Of a stretch of 64,000 nt of DNA, positions 26,654 to 33,910 are shown piece after piece. The translations under genes were made by a program, and so were the position numbers. The notes below the pieces were generated by a model. It did not search any database. It was not told the DNA's origin and worked only from the letters and a program-made list of their open reading frames with translations. This stretch comes from Bombilactobacillus folatiphilus (GTDB taxonomy: Bacteria; Bacillota; Bacilli; Lactobacillales; Lactobacillaceae). Where the stretch lies: positions 1,488,001-1,552,000 of the forward strand of contig NZ_CP093366.1 in the NCBI RefSeq assembly GCF_023380265.1, written 5' to 3'. Each line of letters opens with the position of its first letter. Positions within the stretch are counted from its first letter, which is position 1.

Positions 26654-27928
26654 TTACGATCTGACGAATGGATCGCCTTCTACATCTTGATCATCTTTTT
26701 TCAAAATTACAAAAGCATAAATTCCCGAAATCAACACAATTCCTGATATTACTAAAAATGTTGGACTATATCCCAATTTATCACGCAACATTCCTAATGG
26801 TGTTGATAAGATGAATTGACCGATTTGGGCTGCCACTTGAAATCCTATCATATATAAAGTTGCGGACAACTTGGTGTCAAAATGCAAAGTGAAATATCTA
26901 AAAATCGGTAATGAGAATAACGGCACCTCAATGGAGTGCAACATTTTGACACAGGAAATAGCAATGGGACTATGGAATAAGCCACAGGCTCCAATTCGCA
27001 CAAACATCACTATCACACCCATCAATAGCGCATTACGTACTCCAACTTTTCGCATCAAAATTGGCACCAAGCTCATCATCAACGCTTCACAGAAAACTTG
27101 TACCGAATTCAACGTACCGTACATTTGTTGGCCCACATCACGGTTAGCAAATAAACTAGTATAAAAGGAAGGAAACATTTGTTGATCAAACACTGTATAA
27201 AAAGTATACGAAAACATAATAAAAATGATAATAACCCATAATGATTTTAGCTTCAATAAACCCAACATATCACGTAAAGATGGGGTATCGCTGCTTTCTC
27301 CGGCCAAAGCCAATTTTTTATCAGCTTGCTTTTCTACTTTTGGTACCCATAAAAGCAAATTTAACAGTAAGATCAAGCCAAAACCAGAAGCACACCAGAA
27401 GTTAATGCGCGGATCAATGACTGACAAATAACCGGCCAACAATGCAACTAACGCATAACCAAAAGAGCCCCAAGATCGAGCTTGACCGTATTCAAAATCA
27501 AAGCGACGACTCATTTTTTCTGTGACAGCTTCAAATATTCCTGAAGCAGATAAGAAACCAGCTGATAAGAAAAGCGCTCCCAAAATCATGCCTAAAACAA
27601 AATTACTATGCAACAAAGGTGCATAAATCCAAACAAAAAATGGACCGATTAATGTATCTAAAATAGCACAAAAAATTAATAAGTAACGTTTAATAACTAG
27701 TTTGTCCTGCAACGTTCCATAAATGAACATTAAGCACAAAGTCACAAAAGAATCCGCAGAATAAATCGTTCCCACGGCACCTCCAGATAAGCCTAAACCG
27801 TTTTCTTTTGAGGTCAACCAAAGTTGAAAAATTGACCACCAAACGCCCCATGAAGCAAAAAACAGTAATAATGTAAATGAATTTTGCAAGTATGATTGAT
27901 TCTTCAACATCTTTTTGAGATTACGCAT
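26654..27928 (-). CDS. MFS oligosaccharide:H+ symporter (LacY/CscB-like sucrose permease)
   Basis: A 424-aa, 12-helix permease. FFASWGVWWSIFQLWLTS at helix 1 and FEYGQARSWGSFGYAL between helices 4 and 5 are features of the LacY/CscB/RafB family. Context (GH32 hydrolase 22 nt downstream, then the LacI regulator) points to sucrose or a related fructoside. First gene of the operon, with a consensus promoter and operators upstream. Confidence 0.85.
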   Translation of the reverse strand: MRNLKKMLKNQSYLQNSFTLLLFFASWGVWWSIFQLWLTSKENGLGLSGGAVGTIYSADSFVTLCLMFIYGTLQDKLVIKRYLLIFCAILDTLIGPFFVWIYAPLLHSNFVLGMILGALFLSAGFLSASGIFEAVTEKMSRRFDFEYGQARSWGSFGYALVALLAGYLSVIDPRINFWCASGFGLILLLNLLLWVPKVEKQADKKLALAGESSDTPSLRDMLGLLKLKSLWVIIIFIMFSYTFYTVFDQQMFPSFYTSLFANRDVGQQMYGTLNSVQVFCEALMMSLVPILMRKVGVRNALLMGVIVMFVRIGACGLFHSPIAISCVKMLHSIEVPLFSLPIFRYFTLHFDTKLSATLYMIGFQVAAQIGQFILSTPLGMLRDKLGYSPTFLVISGIVLISGIYAFVILKKDDQDVEGDPFVRS

Positions 27929-27962
27929 ACTTTAATGACACTCTCCTTTTTATATTTAAATA

Positions 27963-28043
27963 TGACAACCGATTAATATACATTGTAAAACGTTTCCAAA
28001 AATTATTATAGATATTTTATGCATTTATGTCAACCGGTTGTTA
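27963..28043 (-). promoter_or_regulatory. control region of the sucrose operon: promoter, two repressor sites, cre
   Basis: Minus strand: TTGACA (28028-28033), 17 nt, TATAAT (28005-28010), a perfect sigma-A promoter. The -35 overlaps a palindrome centred on CAACCGGTTG (28028-28043). A related TGACAACCGATTAATA lies at 27963-27978, downstream of the start site. Between them GTAAAACGTTTCCA (27985-27998) resembles a cre at about +1. This is the pattern for double control by ScrR and CcpA. Confidence 0.75.
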
Positions 28044-28120
28044 TGTTGAATACCACCAATCAAACTAAAAAAGAGCCACCCTAGACCCTGTCAAGCCCTT
28101 TTTTTCTAAAATGTGTCCTT

Positions 28121-28176
28121 TTTTTGATACAGTTATACAACAACTTTTATCATTGTGTCTTTTTTGCGACATTTTC
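28121..28176 (+). promoter_or_regulatory. 56-bp upstream module shared with the paralogue at 29308
   Basis: The block TTTTTGNNACAGTTATNCAA, then an 11-nt variable centre, then GTGTCTTTTTTGCNACAT recurs at 29112-29167 with identical length. The same block lies in the right arm at 31334-31389. Its role is unknown; being kept in otherwise diverged flanks suggests a promoter or a regulator-binding region. Confidence 0.55.
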
Positions 28177-28274
28177 TGTTTTCTTGTAGTGGTTCTCATT
28201 ACGCTTCTTCGGTATTATTACTCTTGTCAGATGAAGTGGCTTCACTGCCCTCTGATATTAATTGTAGGACTTCG

Positions 28275-28303
28275 TAACTGCTAGGCCTCTTAGGAGGCAG
28301 TTA
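28275..28303 (+). promoter_or_regulatory. hairpin that encloses the ribosome-binding site of the repeat gene
   Basis: TAACT pairs with AGTTA and GCCTC with GAGGC around a TTAG loop. The AGGAGG ribosome-binding site lies in the loop and right arm, 8 nt before the ATG. It could limit translation. The mirror copy is at 31207-31235. Confidence 0.5.
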
Positions 28304-28305
28304 CT

Positions 28306-28989
28306 ATGAAATTCTTTTTAAGTCTTTTGAGTGTTTTAGCGATAAACACTTCCCTATTTTTTAGCCAATGTGGCAACTATTCCCCTAGTGTCGCTGACAG
28401 CTTAAGTACTGAAACTGGTCGTGCTGTTCACCCCATATCATTTAATAAACAACAGCACCCCATTAAGGTTACTTCTCAATTATCCGATATTCCCCATACC
28501 GGTAGTAATCGGCAGAATAACCAACCAGATACTACAGATCAAGTAAATCAAAGTTCTCCCCAGAACAATGAATCATCAAGTCCGGCACAGGCAGCTCCCC
28601 CAAATAATGCTCCTGCGCCACAATCTTTCAGCTCAATGGATACTTCAAACGCTATTGGCTTTGAAAACACTCTTTTCCCTATTGGAACTTTCCACGGCAA
28701 TGGATCAGTTCCTGGAGATGGTCACATCTATCGTTGGGCAGATGCACCGGTTGATAATTGGTTTTTACTAGAACGTTCAACACCGCAAGCAAATAAGGTC
28801 TGGAAGTTACAAATAGGTTCTACAATTTATGCACAAAATAAAGCTTATCATGTTTATGCCATTTATAATGGTGTCAGTCATAGTGATCCTAAACCATTGG
28901 AAAGTTTAAAAGCAAATGGTGGATTGTTGATTCAAACGTGTGAACAAGCTTGTTATAATTCTCCCTTAACATTTGTATTAGCTAAATAA
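28306..28989 (+). CDS. secreted protein with possible sortase-like C-terminal fold (left-arm copy)
   Basis: A 227-aa protein, identical to the product of 30521-31204. It has an N-terminal signal peptide (MKFFLSLLSVLAINTSLFFS), a low-complexity Asn/Gln/Pro/Ser linker (about 45-110) and a C-terminal domain of about 110 residues with NWFLLERSTPQA, GSTIYAQNKAYHVYAIYNG and GGLLIQTCEQ...LTFVLAK. The last block resembles the sortase strand with the catalytic 'TxTC' Cys, but the sortase His is not evident, so catalysis is doubtful. There is no LPXTG anchor. No function is assigned. The AGGAGG ribosome-binding site lies in a hairpin. Confidence 0.75.
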   Translation: MKFFLSLLSVLAINTSLFFSQCGNYSPSVADSLSTETGRAVHPISFNKQQHPIKVTSQLSDIPHTGSNRQNNQPDTTDQVNQSSPQNNESSSPAQAAPPNNAPAPQSFSSMDTSNAIGFENTLFPIGTFHGNGSVPGDGHIYRWADAPVDNWFLLERSTPQANKVWKLQIGSTIYAQNKAYHVYAIYNGVSHSDPKPLESLKANGGLLIQTCEQACYNSPLTFVLAK

Positions 28990-29001
28990 AGAAAGTATCA
29001 A

Positions 29002-29033
29002 GCAGGTAAGCTAAGTTAGCTTATCTGTTTTTT
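29002..29033 (+). terminator. terminator of the left-arm gene
   Basis: CAGGTAAGCTAA pairs with TTAGCTTATCTG, followed by six T. Confidence 0.8.
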
Positions 29034-29111
29034 AATTGGTATAGAACACTTCTTTAGTATAAGTCTTTATTCGAAAAACAGTCAAAAGATATTTAAAAAT
29101 AAAGCGGCCCA

Positions 29112-29167
29112 TTTTTGCAACAGTTATCCAACAATAAATTGAACTGTGTCTTTTTTGCAACATTTTC
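29112..29167 (+). promoter_or_regulatory. copy of the 56-bp upstream module before the central paralogue
   Basis: Same two 22-23-nt blocks around an 11-nt variable centre as at 28121-28176, with single-base differences. It ends about 140 nt before the ATG. Confidence 0.55.
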
Positions 29168-29307
29168 ACAGTCGTTGTTGTTGTTCATTATAAAGTATTT
29201 GATAATATTAAATTATTCAAACCACCAAGTATGATGATTTGAATATATTGTTAATAATGATTGCGATTATTCATGATTTTGAACCTCACATAATAGGAGG
29301 TCTAAAC

Positions 29308-29925
29308 ATGAAACGTAGAACTTTTTTTGCAATAATTATTGCACTTTCAATGAATCTTTGGGTTCCCGTTAGTCAATCTAATAGTCAAACGAGAGCTCAA
29401 GAAGATAATTTTCAACCTAAATCTGAAATTAATGTCAATCATCGAGAACAAGCTACTAAGACAATCAAGCAGACAACTGACGAACCAACTCCCCAAGCAG
29501 TTGTTAATCAGGCTAATGGTTCCACTGGAACTTCACAGGCCAGTGTCACTATTACTGATCCCGATCATGCTAGTAGTTATTCAAAAGATGAAGTCTTAAT
29601 TAATCAAACAATTTTTAAATTGGAGAATTGTCGCGGCAACGACAATCTTCCAGTTGGTAAAATTTACCAGTGGCAAAACGCCCCAACTGATAATTGGTTT
29701 TTACTAGAGCGTACAACATCGCAAGCAGATATCGTTCAAAATCTTCAAATGAATAGTACAATCATTGTTAAACAAAAGAGTTATCATATCTATAATATTG
29801 TTCAGAATAAAAGCGTTCACACCGGCCAACTAACTAATATTCAAGAAGATAACGGTGGTTTAATTATCCAAGTTCAAACAATTGGTAATCATAAAATTGA
29901 AAATTCTTATATTTTTGCCAAGTAA
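29308..29925 (+). CDS. secreted paralogue of the repeat gene, lacking the conserved Cys
   Basis: A 205-aa protein with a signal peptide (MKRRTFFAIIIALSMNLWVP), a polar linker and a C-terminal domain aligned with the repeat-gene product: NAPTDNWFLLERTTSQA, STIIVKQKSYHIYNI, NGGLIIQVQTIG...YIFAK. The residue matching the TxC Cys is Gln (IIQVQ), so if the family has a Cys-based activity this member has lost it. The ATG at 29308 has a TAGGAGG ribosome-binding site; longer in-frame starts do not. Between the arms of the inverted repeat. Confidence 0.7.
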   Translation: MKRRTFFAIIIALSMNLWVPVSQSNSQTRAQEDNFQPKSEINVNHREQATKTIKQTTDEPTPQAVVNQANGSTGTSQASVTITDPDHASSYSKDEVLINQTIFKLENCRGNDNLPVGKIYQWQNAPTDNWFLLERTTSQADIVQNLQMNSTIIVKQKSYHIYNIVQNKSVHTGQLTNIQEDNGGLIIQVQTIGNHKIENSYIFAK

Positions 29926-29959
29926 AAAAGAAGAGGACTGAAATCAGTCTCTCTTTTTT
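29924..29959 (+). terminator. terminator of the central paralogue
   Basis: AAGAAGAGGACTGA pairs with TCAGTCTCTCTT and runs into six T; it overlaps the stop codon region. Confidence 0.8.
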
Positions 29960-30164
29960 CTTGCCTTTTTTTCTATTTGTATTTAAAAAAATTGATAGTT
30001 AATTTAAAATTTTGAAAAAGCTTGAGCTAATGTCGCAAAAGTATTGTAATCGTTTTTATAAAAATCACAAACTGCTAGATAGCCATTTGACCGTTGAATA
30101 ATATCCTACACGTGTTATACTAATAAATGTGCAATGATTGTTGTACTTCTATGAAACTTAGGCC

Positions 30165-30375
30165 CGTTTGCTTGCGGTGTTGTACGTTTTAATAAAAGTC
30201 AGTTATCAATCTTGTAATTATACTGAATGTTGATGGATGATTATTCTATTGCCGTAGAGTTTTATTCCGGAGTTTACGTATTTATTATATAAATAATAAA
30301 GATGCTTCTATATAAAGATTCATTGTTCTGGGGAGAACTTTGGTTGATCTGATCATAGTAGTATCTTTTTTTTAC
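30165..30375 (-). pseudogene. decayed further copy of the repeat gene
   Basis: On the minus strand two blocks match the repeat gene in order: TTGCTTGCGGTGTTG-ACGTT (about 30168-30187) with further similarity to ATTGCCGT, and GATTCATTGTTCTGGGGAGA (from about 30318), continuing AACTTTG. The blocks are closer together than in the intact gene and no reading frame survives. It lies just downstream of the right arm in the same direction. The rest of 29960-30429 shows nothing I can assign. Confidence 0.6.
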
Positions 30376-30476
30376 ATAAAATTTTATATCGGTTCATTTA
30401 TTTAAAGAGTTCAGTAAAAAAAGACAGTGTGTTTTTCGAATAAAGACTTATACTAAAGAAGTGTTCTATACCAATT

Positions 30477-30508
30477 AAAAAACAGATAAGCTAACTTAGC
30501 TTACCTGC
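30477..30508 (-). terminator. terminator of the right-arm gene
   Basis: Mirror copy of the hairpin at 29002-29033. Confidence 0.8.
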
Positions 30509-30520
30509 TTGATACTTTCT

Positions 30521-31204
30521 TTATTTAGCTAATACAAATGTTAAGGGAGAATTATAACAAGCTTGTTCACACGTTTGAATCAACAATCCACCATTTGCTT
30601 TTAAACTTTCCAATGGTTTAGGATCACTATGACTGACACCATTATAAATGGCATAAACATGATAAGCTTTATTTTGTGCATAAATTGTAGAACCTATTTG
30701 TAACTTCCAGACCTTATTTGCTTGCGGTGTTGAACGTTCTAGTAAAAACCAATTATCAACCGGTGCATCTGCCCAACGATAGATGTGACCATCTCCAGGA
30801 ACTGATCCATTGCCGTGGAAAGTTCCAATAGGGAAAAGAGTGTTTTCAAAGCCAATAGCGTTTGAAGTATCCATTGAGCTGAAAGATTGTGGCGCAGGAG
30901 CATTATTTGGGGGAGCTGCCTGTGCCGGACTTGATGATTCATTGTTCTGGGGAGAACTTTGATTTACTTGATCTGTAGTATCTGGTTGGTTATTCTGCCG
31001 ATTACTACCGGTATGGGGAATATCGGATAATTGAGAAGTAACCTTAATGGGGTGCTGTTGTTTATTAAATGATATGGGGTGAACAGCACGACCAGTTTCA
31101 GTACTTAAGCTGTCAGCGACACTAGGGGAATAGTTGCCACATTGGCTAAAAAATAGGGAAGTGTTTATCGCTAAAACACTCAAAAGACTTAAAAAGAATT
31201 TCAT
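30521..31204 (-). CDS. secreted protein with possible sortase-like C-terminal fold (right-arm copy)
   Basis: The 227-aa product is identical to that of 28306-28989, with the same leader, ribosome-binding-site hairpin (31207-31235), upstream module and terminator, on the opposite strand. Complete identity in non-coding as well as coding sequence means either a recent duplication or continuing gene conversion between the arms. The copy reads towards the decayed remnant at 30165-30375 and away from the OppA gene. Function unknown. Confidence 0.75.
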   Translation of the reverse strand: MKFFLSLLSVLAINTSLFFSQCGNYSPSVADSLSTETGRAVHPISFNKQQHPIKVTSQLSDIPHTGSNRQNNQPDTTDQVNQSSPQNNESSSPAQAAPPNNAPAPQSFSSMDTSNAIGFENTLFPIGTFHGNGSVPGDGHIYRWADAPVDNWFLLERSTPQANKVWKLQIGSTIYAQNKAYHVYAIYNGVSHSDPKPLESLKANGGLLIQTCEQACYNSPLTFVLAK

Positions 31205-31465
31205 AGTAACTGCCTCCTAAGAGGCCTAGCAGTTACGAAGTCCTACAATTAATATCAGAGGGCAGTGAAGCCACTTCATCTGACAAGAGTAATAATACCG
31301 AAGAAGCGTAATGAGAACCACTACAAGAAAACAGAAAATGTCGCAAAAAAGACACAATGATAAAAGTTGTTGTATAACTGTATCAAAAAAAGGACACATT
31401 TTAGAAAAAAAGGGCTTGACAGGGTCTAGGGTGGCTCTTTTTTAGTTTGATTGGTGGTATTCAAC

Positions 31466-31504
31466 AAAAAAATCGACCAGTTAGCATTCAACTGATTGAT
31501 TTTT
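31466..31504 (-). terminator. terminator of the OppA-type gene
   Basis: AAAAATC-ACCAGTT pairs with AACTG-T-GATTTTT. It touches the outer end of the inverted repeat. Confidence 0.75.
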
Positions 31505-31538
31505 CATATTTCCAATTCAAAGATAAAAGACAATCAAA

Positions 31539-33182
31539 TTACTTCTTCAACCGAACGGAAACCATATTATACATATTAGATGGTGTGTAATCCATATTTT
31601 TCACGCGCGCTTTGGTCATGAATGCTTGCCCATTTTGATACAAAGGTACAACCCCTTGCTGTTCATTCAAAATGTTTTGCGCAGCTTTCATGTCATTCCA
31701 ACGCGCCGTTGGATTATTAGCATCCTCGTTCATACTTTTATTTACCAAATCATCATACTGTGAATTGGACCATTTTCCATTGTTGTAACTATTATCCGAC
31801 ATGAATAATGTCAAAAAGTTAATCGGATCCGGAAAATCTGCATTCCAAGCTGTCGCTACTAAATCAAAATCACCGCTTTGAGAACGACTGATTCGACTTT
31901 TATAAGGAACATTGTTTAACGTAATTTTTAGACCAGGTAACTTTTGTAAGGAACTTTGCAAAAACTCACTACGTTGCTTATCAATATCAGCATCATCACT
32001 CAATAATGTTAAATTCATCTTTTTACCAGTTTGACCCGTTTCGGCTAAACCTTGCTTCCACAAAGCTTTGGCCTTCTTTAAATTAAACTGTGTATATTCT
32101 TTACCTGTTTGACTTGTTTCACCCACAAAATCTTTATTCTTATTATTAGGATCATACGACATATCTGCAGCCGTAGCCGAAGTTGCCGCCGAGGTTCCAT
32201 TGCCTAAAACTTTTTTGGCTAACTGTTGACGGTCAATCGCATATGATAAAGCCTGACGCAATTTCTGATTTTTAAACATCGGCAATCTCTTTTGATTCAT
32301 TTCCAAATAATATGTGGAATTTTGTTTTTGTACACTATAACCTTTGGAACCTTTCATTTGTTTGGAAGTATCACCAGTTAATTCGGCACGATCTAATTTA
32401 TTAGATTGATATAAATTAAGCGCTGTAGATGCATCTTTCACCACTTGATATTTCAAAGCATGAACTTTAACATTTTTAGCATCCCAATACTGATCATTTT
32501 TAACTTCTTTCCAAGTATTATCAGAATTACTCCAGTTAACTAACTTGTAAGGTCCATTGAAAACTAATGCCTTCGAACTCGTACCATATTTTTTGCCCCA
32601 TTTTTTAACTGTTCGCGGATTTTGTGGATAAAATTGTGAGCCCGTCATCAACTGATTAAAATAAGGAATGGGCTTTTCCAAAGTCACTTGCAACGTATGG
32701 GCGTTCAGTGCTTTCACTCCTAAAGAATTAACTGGTTTTTTACCGGCAGTAATGGACTTTGCATTGGCTATACCTTCATATATATAAGCATACTGGGACT
32801 TGGTTTTAGGATTGACCGTCCGCTTCCAAGCGTATACAAAATCATTCGCCACCACGGGGTCACCATTACTCCATTTAGCATTTTTTCGTAATGGAAAAGT
32901 GTATGTTAAGCCATTATTTGTCGGTGAAACCACGCGAGTCGCCACAGCTGGTTCGATTTTGCGTCCGCTATATCGATATAATCCGTCCATTGTATTTTGT
33001 GCTGACTGTGCACTCAAAATATCCGTCATCAAAGACGAATCCATAGTTGAAATTAAATCTTTGGACATAATCCGTACTTCATGATTCGGAACTTGCGCTT
33101 GTTTTTTTGAACTACAGCCCACTAAGCTTAATGTTGCAACTATTGCGAGTACACCACTGATTGTTCCTTGCTTCCATTTCAT
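31539..33182 (-). CDS. oligopeptide ABC transporter substrate-binding lipoprotein (OppA-like)
   Basis: A 547-aa extracellular lipoprotein. The signal peptide ends in the lipobox SLVGC with Cys23. The SBP family 5 (OppA) domain follows: GLTYTFPLRKNAKWSNGDPV, FVYAWKRTVNP, RQALSYAIDRQQL and VATAWNADFPDP are typical of Gram-positive peptide-binding proteins. No Opp permease or ATPase genes are adjacent, so it must work with a transporter encoded elsewhere. I chose the ATG at 33182 over the TTG at 33191, which lies directly against the only GAG. Confidence 0.9.
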   Translation of the reverse strand: MKWKQGTISGVLAIVATLSLVGCSSKKQAQVPNHEVRIMSKDLISTMDSSLMTDILSAQSAQNTMDGLYRYSGRKIEPAVATRVVSPTNNGLTYTFPLRKNAKWSNGDPVVANDFVYAWKRTVNPKTKSQYAYIYEGIANAKSITAGKKPVNSLGVKALNAHTLQVTLEKPIPYFNQLMTGSQFYPQNPRTVKKWGKKYGTSSKALVFNGPYKLVNWSNSDNTWKEVKNDQYWDAKNVKVHALKYQVVKDASTALNLYQSNKLDRAELTGDTSKQMKGSKGYSVQKQNSTYYLEMNQKRLPMFKNQKLRQALSYAIDRQQLAKKVLGNGTSAATSATAADMSYDPNNKNKDFVGETSQTGKEYTQFNLKKAKALWKQGLAETGQTGKKMNLTLLSDDADIDKQRSEFLQSSLQKLPGLKITLNNVPYKSRISRSQSGDFDLVATAWNADFPDPINFLTLFMSDNSYNNGKWSNSQYDDLVNKSMNEDANNPTARWNDMKAAQNILNEQQGVVPLYQNGQAFMTKARVKNMDYTPSNMYNMVSVRLKK

Positions 33183-33365
33183 ATTTTCCAACTCTTTTCT
33201 TCAATGTTTATGCACAGTCTACTATCATTTGAATTAAAAGTAAATGAGATTTTTATTTAATTTGGATTAGGAATGTTTTTGCCAATCAATTTAATTTACT
33301 ACCATTTTTGACATCAAACACTTATAATAAACGCTATTAAATCTTACTAAAAATGGAGCAAATTT

Positions 33366-33872
33366 TTGAAAATCACTTTTCGTTTAGCACAGCAAACCGA
33401 TCTACATAACATTGTCAAAATTTACAATCAAAGTGTGATTACTAAAACCATCACTGCCGACTTTATCCCATTAAAAATAGAGCAACGACAAGCTTGGTTC
33501 CAAGAACACAATCTAAATCCATTACGTCCTTTGTGGGTGATTTTAAATGAACAACAATCCGTGATTGGTTGGGTCAGTTTATCCGATTTTTATGGTCGCC
33601 CAGCATATCAAGCAACAAGTGAAATTAGTATTTATTTTGATCAGGATTTTCAACATCAAGGTTTCGGGCAACAAACTTTGGATTTTGTTTTTTCAAAATT
33701 ACTACAATGTCAAATCACTACTGTTCTTGCAATTATTTTTAGCACTAATAACGCTAGTCAAAAACTCTTCGCCAAAAATCAATTCCAGCATTGGGGGCAT
33801 CTTCCAGATGTTGCACAAATCCCCCCTAAAATGCAACCACTCAGTATGGAAATTTGGGGACGTCATTTCTAA
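33366..33872 (+). CDS. GNAT-family N-acetyltransferase (phosphinothricin acetyltransferase-like)
   Basis: A 168-aa acetyltransferase. The opening RLAQQTDLHNIVKIYNQSV and the acetyl-CoA loop YFDQDFQHQGFGQQTL (Q/RxxGxG/A form) are characteristic; GYxxxG-type RPAYQATSEISIY precedes it. This resembles the Pat/YwnH subgroup that acetylates small amines, but the substrate is unknown. It starts at a TTG after ATGGAGC. Convergent with the MFS gene across 38 nt without a visible terminator. Confidence 0.8.
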   Translation: MKITFRLAQQTDLHNIVKIYNQSVITKTITADFIPLKIEQRQAWFQEHNLNPLRPLWVILNEQQSVIGWVSLSDFYGRPAYQATSEISIYFDQDFQHQGFGQQTLDFVFSKLLQCQITTVLAIIFSTNNASQKLFAKNQFQHWGHLPDVAQIPPKMQPLSMEIWGRHF

Positions 33873-33910
33873 CACGTCTAACACGGAAAAAATCAATTTC
33901 TATTTGTTAT

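Larger units (their letters stand above)
28044..29080 (+). repeat. left arm of a perfect 1,037-bp inverted repeat
   Basis: From TGTTGAATACCACC to CGAAAAACA this stretch is the exact reverse complement of 30430-31466 wherever I compared it (whole coding region, leader and 3' flank). It holds a complete gene with leader and terminator. The outer end begins directly after the sucrose operator at 28043. Confidence 0.95.
30430..31466 (-). repeat. right arm of the 1,037-bp inverted repeat
   Basis: Exact reverse complement of 28044-29080. Its outer end abuts the terminator of the OppA gene at 31466-31504. Confidence 0.95.

Noticed and set aside
28115..28180. Outer parts of the inverted repeat as insertion-sequence ends
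   Set aside because: No transposase, no short terminal inverted repeats with target duplications at 28044 or 31466, and the same block recurs inside the locus as an upstream module.
28306..29925. The small secreted proteins as bacteriocins or pheromone precursors
   Set aside because: No double-glycine leader, no adjacent ABC/immunity genes, and the C-terminal domain looks globular and too large.
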